Of a stretch of 13,974 nt of DNA, positions 6,832 to 13,853 are shown piece by piece. The stretch comes from JACMNW01 sp031402355 (GTDB lineage Bacteria > Pseudomonadota > Alphaproteobacteria > Rhodobacterales > Rhodobacteraceae). The notes under the pieces were generated by a model. The model did no database searches, was not told the DNA's origin, and worked only from the letters and a program-made list of their open reading frames with translations. The translations under genes and the position numbers were made by a program. The stretch's first letter is position 1. Every line of letters begins with the position of its first letter. The stretch is from positions 1-13,974 of the forward strand of contig JANNSG010000156.1 in NCBI GenBank assembly GCA_031402355.1. Reading direction: 5' to 3'.

Positions 6832-7865
6832 TTGCTGTGTTGGCCTTGGCGGCGGGGTTGTGGGGTTTGGGCAGCCTGTTTGGCGCTCCGCGCGGGCTGC
6901 GGATTTCCATGATCGGCCTACTCTGGCTTGCTGTCGTGACCGCGCATTTTGCCTTGCCCGATGGAAATTCTTTGCGCCTGGCAACCGGGCGCGACGCACG
7001 GATATGGTTGATCTTGGGCGGATTTGCGAGTCTGGCAGCCACCTATTTGGCCGGTCTGCGCTGGTTGAAAAGCCGGGTCGTGGTCGCGGAAGTTAAGGGC
7101 CAGCCAGCGGCGTTTCGCGTGGCCGAACTGGACCGTTATGCGCGTCATATCATGCTGCGGGAGATTGGCGGGCCGGGGCAGACAAAGCTGAAAGCGGCGC
7201 GGGTTTTGGTGATTGGTGCGGGCGGATTGGGGTCACCCGCGCTGCTTTATCTGGCGGCGGCCGGGGTGGGAACGATCGGGGTGATTGACGATGATCAGGT
7301 CGAAGGATCCAACCTTCAGCGCCAGATTATTCATGCCGATCAAAGGATTGGCATGGCGAAAGTGCAATCTGCCGAAATTGCCATGAAGGCATTGAATCCG
7401 TTCATCGTCGTGCGTCCCTATCAGCGCAGGCTGACCGACGATATCGCGGCAGAATTGATTGCCGACTATGATCTTGTGCTGGATGGGTCGGATAACTTCG
7501 ATACCCGCTATCTGGTAAATCGGACCTGTGTGATCTTGGGCAAGCCGTTGATTTCAGGGGCCATTACCCAATGGGAAGGTCAGCTTTCATTGTTCGACCC
7601 GGCCCAAGGAAGCCCTTGTTATGAGTGCATTTTTCCAACACCCCCGGCGCCCGGCATGGTGCCGACCTGCGCTGAGGCGGGGGTTGCCGCGCCGCTTCCG
7701 GGGGTTATCGGGGCCATGATGGCGATAGAGGCGGTCAAGCATATTACGGGCGCGGGTGAAACCTTTCGCGGACGGTTGGTGATCCATGATGCGCTTTTTG
7801 GCGAGACACGGGTGATCGGGGTCAAACGCCGGGCAGATTGCGCAGTTTGCGGTGCAAGCCATTGA
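6828..7865 (+). CDS. ThiF/MoeB/HesA-family adenylyltransferase with N-terminal membrane segments
   Basis: A 345-residue E1-like enzyme. Residues 1-80 are hydrophobic and contain two or three likely transmembrane helices (about 2-20, 28-44, 59-77). The remainder is a complete ThiF/MoeB-type domain: RYARHIMLREIGGPGQ (103-118), nucleotide-binding GAGGLG (130-135), the acidic IDDD (153-156), Arg165 in NLQRQIIH, GSDNFDTRYLVN (220-231), zinc-ligand pairs C264/C267 and C338/C341, and Cys281 in GMVPTCAEAG. Such enzymes adenylate the C-terminal Gly-Gly of MoaD or ThiS sulfur carriers for molybdopterin or thiamine synthesis; no carrier gene lies nearby, so which one it serves is open. The start overlaps the dut stop by ATGA, indicating coupled translation. 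MoeB is the usual annotation in relatives. Confidence 0.88.
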   Translation: MIAVLALAAGLWGLGSLFGAPRGLRISMIGLLWLAVVTAHFALPDGNSLRLATGRDARIWLILGGFASLAATYLAGLRWLKSRVVVAEVKGQPAAFRVAELDRYARHIMLREIGGPGQTKLKAARVLVIGAGGLGSPALLYLAAAGVGTIGVIDDDQVEGSNLQRQIIHADQRIGMAKVQSAEIAMKALNPFIVVRPYQRRLTDDIAAELIADYDLVLDGSDNFDTRYLVNRTCVILGKPLISGAITQWEGQLSLFDPAQGSPCYECIFPTPPAPGMVPTCAEAGVAAPLPGVIGAMMAIEAVKHITGAGETFRGRLVIHDALFGETRVIGVKRRADCAVCGASH

Positions 7866-8078
7866 GACGGAAGAGTGTCTGGGGATGCGGCACTGGTCTG
7901 GGCTGCAAGCGCGCCGGGGTCTTGCGACCAAGCTATGCCCGCACTCGTTCCTCAGAAAGAACATCGCCCCAGCTTGATCGGACGGGTTTGGCGCATCGAC
8001 CCCATTTCTACGCCTTGCATCAATGATCAAAGGTCGGTCATAGTCGCGCATCAATTTCGTGACAGGGAGTTCACAGAT
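7866..8078 (+). promoter_or_regulatory. 213-base intergenic region with candidate promoter for the ABC transporter genes
   Basis: This is the largest gap in the window and presumably holds the promoter of the binding-protein gene. A weak sigma-70-like pair is TTGCAT (8015-8020) and CATAGT (8039-8044), spaced 18 bases. An 8-base direct repeat, gcatcaat, occurs at 8017-8024 and 8048-8055, about three helical turns apart, and could mark a regulator site. No intrinsic terminator for the preceding gene and no RNA gene was recognised. The frame of the downstream gene happens to be open through this region, but it has no ribosome binding site or protein-like sequence. Confidence 0.3.
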
Positions 8079-8861
8079 ATGAAGCTGACCGCCGCCTTTG
8101 CCGGGCTTGCCATCATGATGTCGTCCAACGCTTTCGCCGAAGGTCTGCCAGACCTCGCGGGTCGTGAAATCGTGGTGGTGACAGAAAATGCCTATCCGCC
8201 GTTGCAGTTCCTGGACAAGTCCGGCGTTGCGATTGGCTGGGAATATGATGCGATGGCAGAGATCTCAAAGCGCCTGAACGCAACAGTAAGATATGAGAAT
8301 ACCAGTTGGGATGCGATGATCCCGGCGGTGTCGGAAGGCCAGTACGAAATGGGCATGACCGGCATCACCATCAAGGACGAGCGTAAAGAGCAGGTCGATT
8401 TTTCAGAACCCTACATGAGGTCTGAAATGCTGATGATCGTGCGCGGCGATGAGGCACGGTTTACCGATGCTGCATCCTTTGCAGCAATTCCAGAATTGCT
8501 GGTATCAGCACAACCGGGCACCGGGCCATTCTATGCCGCCGTCTACAACATTCTGGACGGCAACGAAGAAAACGCGCGCATCATCAAGTTTGAAACCTTT
8601 GGTGCGGGTCTTGAGGCGTTGAAGGCGGGCGATGTGGATTTGACGCTGTCGGATTCGACAGCCGCCAATGGCTATGTGGGCGCATCGAACGGCGGGCTGA
8701 AGATTGTGGGCGAGCCGATGGCCGCCGAAGATTTCGGGTTTATCTTCCCCAAGGGATCGGAGCTAGTGGCCCCGATGAATGCGGCGATTGCCAGCATGCG
8801 CGCCGATGGCACGTTGGATGCGCTGAACCAGAAATGGTTTGTCGATTACAAGTTTGAATAA
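8079..8861 (+). CDS. Amino-acid ABC transporter, periplasmic substrate-binding protein (SBP_bac_3 family)
   Basis: A 260-residue periplasmic receptor that captures a polar amino acid or related compound and hands it to the inner-membrane permease. Residues 1-20 are a clear signal peptide ending SSNAFA before EGLPDLAG; there is no lipobox. The mature protein has the family pattern: VVVTENAYPPLQFLD (32-46), GWEYDAMAEISKRL (53-66), WDAMIPAVSEGQYEMGMTGITI (77-98), and the signature KDERKEQVDFSEPY (99-112) with Arg102 placed where the ligand carboxylate is normally held. The ATG at 8079 is fixed by AGGGAG (8064-8069) nine bases upstream and by the signal peptide. The gene is followed directly by a strong terminator, fitting higher expression of the binding protein than of the permease. 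Substrate cannot be assigned from sequence. Confidence 0.93.
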   Translation: MKLTAAFAGLAIMMSSNAFAEGLPDLAGREIVVVTENAYPPLQFLDKSGVAIGWEYDAMAEISKRLNATVRYENTSWDAMIPAVSEGQYEMGMTGITIKDERKEQVDFSEPYMRSEMLMIVRGDEARFTDAASFAAIPELLVSAQPGTGPFYAAVYNILDGNEENARIIKFETFGAGLEALKAGDVDLTLSDSTAANGYVGASNGGLKIVGEPMAAEDFGFIFPKGSELVAPMNAAIASMRADGTLDALNQKWFVDYKFE

Positions 8862-8868
8862 GGATTAG

Positions 8869-8899
8869 GCCCCGGTGACAGGGTCGCCGGGGCTTTTTT
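8869..8899 (+). terminator. Intrinsic terminator / attenuator between binding protein and permease
   Basis: A 10-base-pair stem, 8869-8878 (gccccggtga) with 8884-8893 (tcgccggggc), contains one G-U pair and a five-base loop (caggg), and is followed by six T (8894-8899). The permease ATG is at 8901, one base after the T tract, and the only purine-rich sequence that could serve as its ribosome binding site (ccgggg, 8887-8892) is the 3' arm of this stem. Confidence 0.9.
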
Positions 8900-8900
8900 C

Positions 8901-9698
8901 ATGACGCCTAACGCAAAGCCTGACAAGGATTTCCCCTATTGGCTTCTCCTCGTGATCGGGGCGGGGGCTTTTTTGTTTTACAAAGTCTGGGCGGACCCGG
9001 TTTATGCCGGAGTGTTGCAAACCTTGTCCGCCGGGATTGTGACGACGCTGATGGTGACGTTTGTCGCCTATACCGGGGCCTGCGTATTGGGGCTGGGGCT
9101 GGCTGTGGCGGGGCTGTCGCGGTTCATTGTTCTGCGACAAGCATCGCGGTTCTATATCGAGATTATGCGCGGCATTCCGATTATTGTCTTGCTGCTCTAC
9201 GTGGCGTTTGTGGGCGCGCCCGCGCTGGTGATGGCGGTGAATTGGGTTGGCGGGCATTTGGGGCTGGAGCCGGTAAGGGCACGGGATTTTCCGCTGCTGT
9301 ACCGTGCGATCTTTGCGCTTATTCTGGCCTACTCCGCGTTTTTGGCCGAGATTTTTCGCGCGGGGTTGCAAGCGGTGGACAAGGGCCAGATTGAGGCGGC
9401 GCAGGCCTTGGGTTTGACGGGCTGGCAGCGATTTCGGCATATCGTGTTTCCGCAGGCGTTTCGGATGATTTTGCCGCCGTTGGGCAATGATTTCGTGGCG
9501 ATGGTCAAGGATTCAAGTCTTGTCGCTGTGCTGGGCGTGGGCGATGTGGCGCAGTTGGGCAAGGTAACGGCGGCAGGGAATTTCAGGTATTTCGAGACTT
9601 ACAATGTGGTGGCATTGATCTATCTGACCATGACAATAACGCTGTCGTTGCTGATGCGGCGGCTGGAAGTGCGGCTGCGCGGCAAAGACACGCGGTAA
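8901..9698 (+). CDS. Amino-acid ABC transporter permease (HisM/GlnP family)
   Basis: A 265-residue inner-membrane protein forming the translocation path of the importer whose receptor is the preceding gene. Hydrophobic helices lie at about 13-29, 45-70, 93-115, 135-153, 198-213 and 235-252. The family marker MRGIPIIVLLLY (89-100) and the cytoplasmic EAA loop with EAAQALGLTGWQRFRHIVFPQA (165-186), which docks the ATPase, are both present. The ATG at 8901 stands directly behind the T tract of the terminator; no later start keeps the whole N-terminal helix. No ATP-binding subunit gene and no second permease are found on either side, so the ATPase must be encoded elsewhere and the permease may work as a homodimer. 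Confidence 0.92.
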   Translation: MTPNAKPDKDFPYWLLLVIGAGAFLFYKVWADPVYAGVLQTLSAGIVTTLMVTFVAYTGACVLGLGLAVAGLSRFIVLRQASRFYIEIMRGIPIIVLLLYVAFVGAPALVMAVNWVGGHLGLEPVRARDFPLLYRAIFALILAYSAFLAEIFRAGLQAVDKGQIEAAQALGLTGWQRFRHIVFPQAFRMILPPLGNDFVAMVKDSSLVAVLGVGDVAQLGKVTAAGNFRYFETYNVVALIYLTMTITLSLLMRRLEVRLRGKDTR

Positions 9699-9721
9699 GG
9701 TCGCCGAAATGCGTGTCATCT

Positions 9722-9746
9722 GAGTATTTAAGCGAAGAAAAAGCGG
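9722..9746 (+). repeat. Degenerate intergenic element, copy A
   Basis: The A-rich stretch gagtatttaagcgaag plus aaaaagcgg lies between the permease and the peptidase genes, just ahead of the peptidase ribosome binding site. It resembles copy B at 11881-11907 (gggatagttgggcc, then aaaatgaaagcgg). From memory, similar 'gtattt...aagaaaaag' strings are frequent between genes in Rhodobacteraceae. Function unknown. Confidence 0.4.
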
Positions 9747-9763
9747 AAATTGGGAGTTGCGGC

Positions 9764-11779
9764 ATGAGCAATGCACTGTTGAACGCGTGGGAGGGTGAGT
9801 TTGGGTTGCCGCCGTTTGCGCAGATTTCTGACGCCGATTTTGCACCGGCGTTTGAGGCTGGTCTGGCCGAAGCGCGGGCAAACATTGCGGGGATCGCGGG
9901 CAACGCTGAGGCACCGACCTTTGCCAATACGATTGATGCGCTGGAACTGGCGGAAGGATTGCTGGACCGGGTGGGGGGCGTGTTTTACAATTTGGCAGGG
10001 GCTGACAGCACAGAGGCGCGCGAGGATTTGCAGCGGGAATTAGCACCGAAGATGAGTGCGTTCGGGTCTGAGGTGACGAACAACCGCGCGCTGTTTGCGC
10101 GGATCGAGGCGCTGTGGGCGGGGCGGGATGCGCTGGGTCTGACGGCTGAGCAGGCGCGTGTTTTGCAGCTGTATCGGCAGATGTTTGTGCGGTCTGGCGC
10201 GCTGCTGGAAGGGGATGCTTCCGCGCGGCTGACGGCGGTGAAATCGCGGCTGGCGGTGTTGGGGACGGCGTTTAGCCAGAACCTGCTGGCAGAGGAGCGG
10301 GAATGGTTCATGGAGCTTTCCGAGGCAGACCTTGAGGGGTTGCCGGAGTTTGTGGTGGCAAGCGCCCGGGCGGCGGGGGCGGAAAAGGGGCTGGGGTCTG
10401 TGGTGACGTTGAGCCGGTCTTTGATCGTGCCGTTCTTGCAGTTTTCGCCCAAGCGCGAGCTGCGCCGACGCGCCTATGAGGCTTGGGTTGCGCGCGGGGC
10501 CAATGGCAATGCGGCTGACAATCGCGGGATTGCGGCGGAGACGCTGGCCTTGCGCGAGGAGCGGGCGAAGTTGCTGGGATACGCCAGTTTTGCCGATTTC
10601 AAGCTGGAGCCGGAGATGGCGAAAACGCCTGGCGCTGTGCGCGATTTGCTGATGCGGGTCTGGGAGCCTGCCAAGCGCAAGGCGAATGCCGACGCAGCCG
10701 TGCTGGAGGCGATGATGAACCGGGACGGGGTGAACGGCGATTTGGAGGCGTGGGACTGGCGGTATTATTCGGAAAAGCGGCGGTTGGCGGAGCATGATCT
10801 GGATGAGGCGGCGTTGAAGCCGTATCTGGGATTAGAGGCGATGCTAGGGGCACAGTTTGATTGTGCGAACCGGTTGTTTGGGTTGGAATTTCGGGAGTTA
10901 TCGGTGCCTTTGTATCACGCGGATGCGCGGGCTTGGGAGGTGACGCGGGGCGGCGCGCATGTGGCCGTGTTTATCGGTGATTACTTTGCGCGCGGATCGA
11001 AGCGGTCGGGTGCCTGGTGTTCGGCGATGCGGTCGCAGCGGAAACTTGGCGGCGACGTACGGCCTATTGTGGTGAATGTGTGCAATTTCGCCAAGGGGGA
11101 GCCTGCGTTACTGTCCTATGACGATGCGCGCACGTTGTTTCATGAATTTGGCCATGCTTTGCATCAGATGCTGTCGGACGTGACGTATGGCTTTGTGTCG
11201 GGCACAAGCGTTGCGCGGGATTTTGTGGAACTGCCATCGCAGTTGTATGAGCATTGGCTGGAAGTGCCGGAAGTGCTGGAAAAACACGCGCGGCATTATG
11301 CGACCGGGGAGCCAATGCCCGCCGATATGCTTGCGCGGTTGCTGGCGGCGGGAACCTATGATCAAGGGTTTGCGACGGTGGAATTTGTATCATCGGCCTT
11401 GGTCGATCTGGCGTTTCATGAAGGGGCGGCACCCGGCGAAGTGATGGAAAAGCAGGGCGAGATTCTGGCAGGGCTGGGGATGCCGCATGCGATACGGATG
11501 CGCCATGCGACGCCGCAGTTTGCGCATGTGTTTTCCGGCGATGGCTATTCGTCGGGCTACTATTCCTATATGTGGTCCGAGGTGATGGACGCCGATGCGT
11601 TCGCCGCGTTCGAGGAGGCGGGCGGGGCGTTTGACCCTGGTATGGCCGAGAAGTTGGAGCGGTTTATTCTAAGCGCGGGCGGTTCGCAGGATGCCGAGGC
11701 GCTGTATGTGCAGTTTCGAGGGAAAATGCCGGGGGTGGAGGCGTTGTTGCGTGGGCGGGGGTTGTTGCAGGAGGTTTGA
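9764..11779 (+). CDS. dcp: M3 family zinc metallopeptidase, peptidyl-dipeptidase Dcp type
   Basis: A 671-residue zinc peptidase of the thimet-oligopeptidase family (M3), which trims short peptides; Dcp-type members release C-terminal dipeptides. The zinc site is HEFGH at 460-464 with the third ligand Glu489 in DFVELPSQLYEHW (486-498). Substrate-binding signatures follow: His583 in the FAHVFSGDGYSSGYY segment (586-600). The N-terminal two thirds is the usual helical lid. The pattern ahead of the zinc site (KRSGAWCSAM, then VVNVCNFAKGEPALLSYDD) and the C-terminal FRGKMPGVEALLRGRGL fit Dcp better than oligopeptidase A. No signal peptide, so cytosolic. The ATG at 9764 has GGGAG (9752-9756) seven bases upstream; the in-frame codon at 9713 has none. 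Length is typical. Codons are strongly G-ending. Confidence 0.92.
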   Translation: MSNALLNAWEGEFGLPPFAQISDADFAPAFEAGLAEARANIAGIAGNAEAPTFANTIDALELAEGLLDRVGGVFYNLAGADSTEAREDLQRELAPKMSAFGSEVTNNRALFARIEALWAGRDALGLTAEQARVLQLYRQMFVRSGALLEGDASARLTAVKSRLAVLGTAFSQNLLAEEREWFMELSEADLEGLPEFVVASARAAGAEKGLGSVVTLSRSLIVPFLQFSPKRELRRRAYEAWVARGANGNAADNRGIAAETLALREERAKLLGYASFADFKLEPEMAKTPGAVRDLLMRVWEPAKRKANADAAVLEAMMNRDGVNGDLEAWDWRYYSEKRRLAEHDLDEAALKPYLGLEAMLGAQFDCANRLFGLEFRELSVPLYHADARAWEVTRGGAHVAVFIGDYFARGSKRSGAWCSAMRSQRKLGGDVRPIVVNVCNFAKGEPALLSYDDARTLFHEFGHALHQMLSDVTYGFVSGTSVARDFVELPSQLYEHWLEVPEVLEKHARHYATGEPMPADMLARLLAAGTYDQGFATVEFVSSALVDLAFHEGAAPGEVMEKQGEILAGLGMPHAIRMRHATPQFAHVFSGDGYSSGYYSYMWSEVMDADAFAAFEEAGGAFDPGMAEKLERFILSAGGSQDAEALYVQFRGKMPGVEALLRGRGLLQEV

Positions 11780-11792
11780 TTCTGCCAGCGCC

Positions 11793-11864
11793 GGGGGTTT
11801 CACACCCCCCAGCCTCGCCACGGGCGAAGCGTTCTTCGCGAAAGCCTTCCACTGGAAGGTTTTT
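11793..11864 (+). terminator. Array of three hairpins after the peptidase gene, the last a probable intrinsic terminator
   Basis: Three adjacent inverted repeats follow the stop codon. Hairpin 1: gggggt (11793-11798) with accccc (11804-11809), loop of five. Hairpin 2: gcgaag (11824-11829) with cttcgc (11834-11839), loop cgtt. Hairpin 3: ccttcc (11845-11850) with ggaagg (11854-11859), loop act, followed by five T (11860-11864). The third has terminator form for the plus strand; on the minus strand it is followed only by a short T run, so it would serve the convergent regulator gene less well. Confidence 0.7.
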
Positions 11865-11880
11865 GATCGCTCATCACCCC

Positions 11881-11907
11881 GGGATAGTTGGGCCAAAATG
11901 AAAGCGG
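11881..11907. repeat. Degenerate intergenic element, copy B
   Basis: Gggatagttgggcc followed by aaaatgaaagcgg lies immediately before the stop codon of the convergent regulator gene and after the hairpin array. It resembles copy A at 9722-9746. The combination of a G5/C5 hairpin followed by a 'cccgggata.tt.gggccaa.atgaa' string is, from memory, common between genes in Rhodobacteraceae. Confidence 0.4.
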
Positions 11908-12870
11908 TCAGGGGTGGCGCAGGTGGCTGGGGGCTGTGCCGAAATGTCTGGTGAAAGCGCGCGACAGGGTTGAGGCGGAGCTGAAGCCGGTGCGCAGGGC
12001 GACTTCGGCAAGCGGGTGGCGGGTGTCGGTGATCAGGCGGCGGGCGGCGGAGAGGCGCAATTGCAGGGCGTAAGCGCCGGGGGTTTGGTTCAGGTTTTGG
12101 TGGAATAGGGTTTCAAGGCGGCGCTGAGAGAGGTTTAGCGCGGCGGCGATTTGGGCGGTGGGTTCGGGGGCGTCTAAGCTTGCCTCCATCCGGGCGATGG
12201 CGGCGGCGACGCGGGGGTCAAGGCGCGGGTCGGATGGGGGGGTGATTTGCGGGTCTGACCCTTTGCGCGCGGTGGTGATGAAGCTGGCGGCGACTTGCAA
12301 CGCTAATGCCGGGCCGTGGCGGCTGCGGATCAGGTGCAGCATCAGATCAGCGGCGGGGGCGGCACCGCCTGCGGTGAAGCGTTTTCTATCAATGACATAG
12401 CGGGTTGGTTGGACGTCGATTTGCGGGTGCATGTTTGCGAAATCTTCGAGGTCTTCCCAGTGGACGGTGGCTTTGTGACCGTTCAGTAGGCCTGCGCGGG
12501 CCAGCACCCAGCCGCCTGCATCTATGCCGCCGATGGCTTTGAATTTTGGGGCCATGCGGGAGAGGTCGCGGATTAAGGGGGCGGTGGCCATTTCTGATTG
12601 GCGGTAACCTGCGATGACGATCAGGGCATCGGCCTTTGCGGTATTAAGGGGGCCGGAAGAGGGGAGTTCTATATCGCAGGTGAGCGGGATCGGGTTGCCA
12701 CCCGGTGAGACGACGCGCCAGCGGTAGGCATCTTGGCCGAGGTGGCGGTTGGCGGAGCGGAGGGGATCGAGGGTGGAGGCGACCTCGAGGATGGAGGCTT
12801 GCGGTAGGACGAGCAGGGCGATGGTGAGCGGATCGGGGGAGGGGGCGAAGATTGATGCGGTTTGTGCCAT
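11908..12870 (-). CDS. GlxA-family transcriptional regulator (DJ-1/PfpI domain plus AraC HTH)
   Basis: A 320-residue regulator. Residues 15-185 form a DJ-1/PfpI (class I glutamine-amidotransferase-like) sensor domain starting LTIALLVLPQASILEVAS; its nucleophile elbow reads GGIDAGGWVLARAG, with Asp117 where active members have Cys, so it probably binds a ligand without catalysis. Residues 220-320 are an AraC/XylS DNA-binding domain with two helix-turn-helix units (about 236-257 and 286-308) ending RAFTRHFGTAPSHLR. It is divergent from the BKACE gene with 71 bases between, the usual arrangement for a local activator; CdhR, which activates carnitine catabolism in Pseudomonas, has the same architecture. 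The ATG at 12870 fits the family N-terminus; ATGs at 12897 and 12948 are alternatives and none has a clear ribosome binding site. Confidence 0.9.
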   Translation of the reverse strand: MAQTASIFAPSPDPLTIALLVLPQASILEVASTLDPLRSANRHLGQDAYRWRVVSPGGNPIPLTCDIELPSSGPLNTAKADALIVIAGYRQSEMATAPLIRDLSRMAPKFKAIGGIDAGGWVLARAGLLNGHKATVHWEDLEDFANMHPQIDVQPTRYVIDRKRFTAGGAAPAADLMLHLIRSRHGPALALQVAASFITTARKGSDPQITPPSDPRLDPRVAAAIARMEASLDAPEPTAQIAAALNLSQRRLETLFHQNLNQTPGAYALQLRLSAARRLITDTRHPLAEVALRTGFSSASTLSRAFTRHFGTAPSHLRHP

Positions 12871-12884
12871 AGTTTGTTCGTAAT

Positions 12885-12897
12885 ATGCGATACGCAT
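12885..12897. promoter_or_regulatory. Inverted repeat in the divergent promoter region, candidate operator
   Basis: The region between the regulator and the BKACE gene contains ATGCG-ata-CGCAT, a perfect 5-base inverted repeat with a 3-base centre. It is the most symmetric element in the 71-base gap and could be a binding site for the GlxA-family regulator, though AraC-type proteins often use direct repeats. Position is the only support. Confidence 0.3.
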
Positions 12898-12941
12898 GCT
12901 GGCAAGTGGGTTAGGGTGACGCGTGATATAGGGAGGATGCG

Positions 12942-13853
12942 ATGCCATTAGCTATGAACCGTGAGGTGTTTATCACCTGTGCCGTGACAGGGTCTGGCGG
13001 CACGCAGGATCGGTCACCCCATGTGCCGCGCAGCCCTGCGCAAATTGCGGAGTCGGCGATTGCGGCGGCAAAAGCCGGTGCGGCGGTGGTGCATTGCCAT
13101 GTGCGCGATCCGGAGACGGGCAAGCCGTCGCGCGACCGGGCGTTGTATAGGGAAGTGACGGAGCGGATCAGGGATTCTGCCACCGATGTGGTGTTGAACC
13201 TGACGGCGGGGATGGGCGGCGATCTGTTGTTTGACGGCACGGAGCGCATGGTTGCGGGCGCGCGGTCTGACATGGCGGGCGCGGCGGAGCGGGTGGCGCA
13301 TGTGGTCGAATGCAGGCCAGAGATTTGCACGCTGGATTGCGGCACGATGAATTTCAACGAGGCCGATTATGTGATGGTCAACACGCCTGGCATGCTGCGC
13401 GATATGGGCAGCCGCATGCGGGATAGCGGTGTGCGGATTGAGATTGAGGCGTTTGACACCGGGCATTTGTGGTTTGCCAAGGAGCTGGTCAAAGAAGGCG
13501 TGATCCCTGCGCCAGTGTTGGTGCAACTGTGCATGGGCGTGCCGTGGGGTGCGCCGGATGATCTGAACACCTTCATGGCGATGGTGAATAATGTGCCAAG
13601 CGATTGGCATTGGTCGGCGTTTTCGATCGGGCGAAACCAGATGCCCTATGTGGCGGCATCGGTGCTGGCGGGCGGCAATGTGCGGGTCGGGCTGGAGGAT
13701 AACCTTTGGCTGGATAAGGGCCAGCTTGCGACGAATGCGCAGCTGGTAGAGCGGGCTGTGGGGATCATCACGGCGCTGGGAGCGCGGGTGATTACGCCTG
13801 CGGAAGTGCGCGCGAAGCTGGGGTTGGTGAAGCGGGCGCCGGTGGGGCGGTGA
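12942..13853 (+). CDS. BKACE family beta-keto acid cleavage enzyme (DUF849), probable 3-dehydrocarnitine cleavage
   Basis: A 303-residue TIM-barrel enzyme. BKACE proteins condense a beta-keto acid with acetyl-CoA to give acetoacetate and a new acyl-CoA; the carnitine subgroup turns 3-dehydrocarnitine into betainyl-CoA. Seen: ITCAVTGSG (11-19), the zinc ligands His51 and His53 in VVHCHVRDPETG, NLTAGMGGD (86-94), LDCGTMNF (131-138), FDTGHLWFAK (171-180), LCMGVPWGAPDD (196-207), Arg230, and GLEDN with Glu252 as the probable third zinc ligand. NTPGMLRDM and the intact VPWGAPDDLNTFMAMVNNVP stretch match what is recalled of the carnitine subgroup. GGGAGG (12931-12936) five bases before the ATG at 12942 sets the start; ATG 12954 is less well placed. 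The next gene starts within the stop codon (TGATG), and the divergent GlxA-type regulator supports a carnitine role. Confidence 0.9.
   Translation: MPLAMNREVFITCAVTGSGGTQDRSPHVPRSPAQIAESAIAAAKAGAAVVHCHVRDPETGKPSRDRALYREVTERIRDSATDVVLNLTAGMGGDLLFDGTERMVAGARSDMAGAAERVAHVVECRPEICTLDCGTMNFNEADYVMVNTPGMLRDMGSRMRDSGVRIEIEAFDTGHLWFAKELVKEGVIPAPVLVQLCMGVPWGAPDDLNTFMAMVNNVPSDWHWSAFSIGRNQMPYVAASVLAGGNVRVGLEDNLWLDKGQLATNAQLVERAVGIITALGARVITPAEVRAKLGLVKRAPVGR

Noticed and set aside
7875..8078. In-frame extension of the binding-protein gene to 7875
   Set aside because: It would bury the signal peptide 68 residues into the protein, and the ATG at 8079 has AGGGAG at good spacing.
10040..10795. Long minus-strand open frame of 251 codons opposite the peptidase gene
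   Set aside because: It has low-complexity Arg/Pro/Gln-rich composition typical of frames opposite GC-rich genes, and lies wholly inside dcp, which has clear zinc motifs.
12924..12930. TGATATA as a -10 box for the BKACE gene
   Set aside because: It touches the ribosome binding site, which would put the start of transcription at or inside the start codon, and no good -35 box is present.
13014..13610. Minus-strand open frame of 198 codons opposite the BKACE gene
   Set aside because: His/Arg-rich shadow of a well-supported gene on the other strand, with no domain and no ribosome binding site noted.
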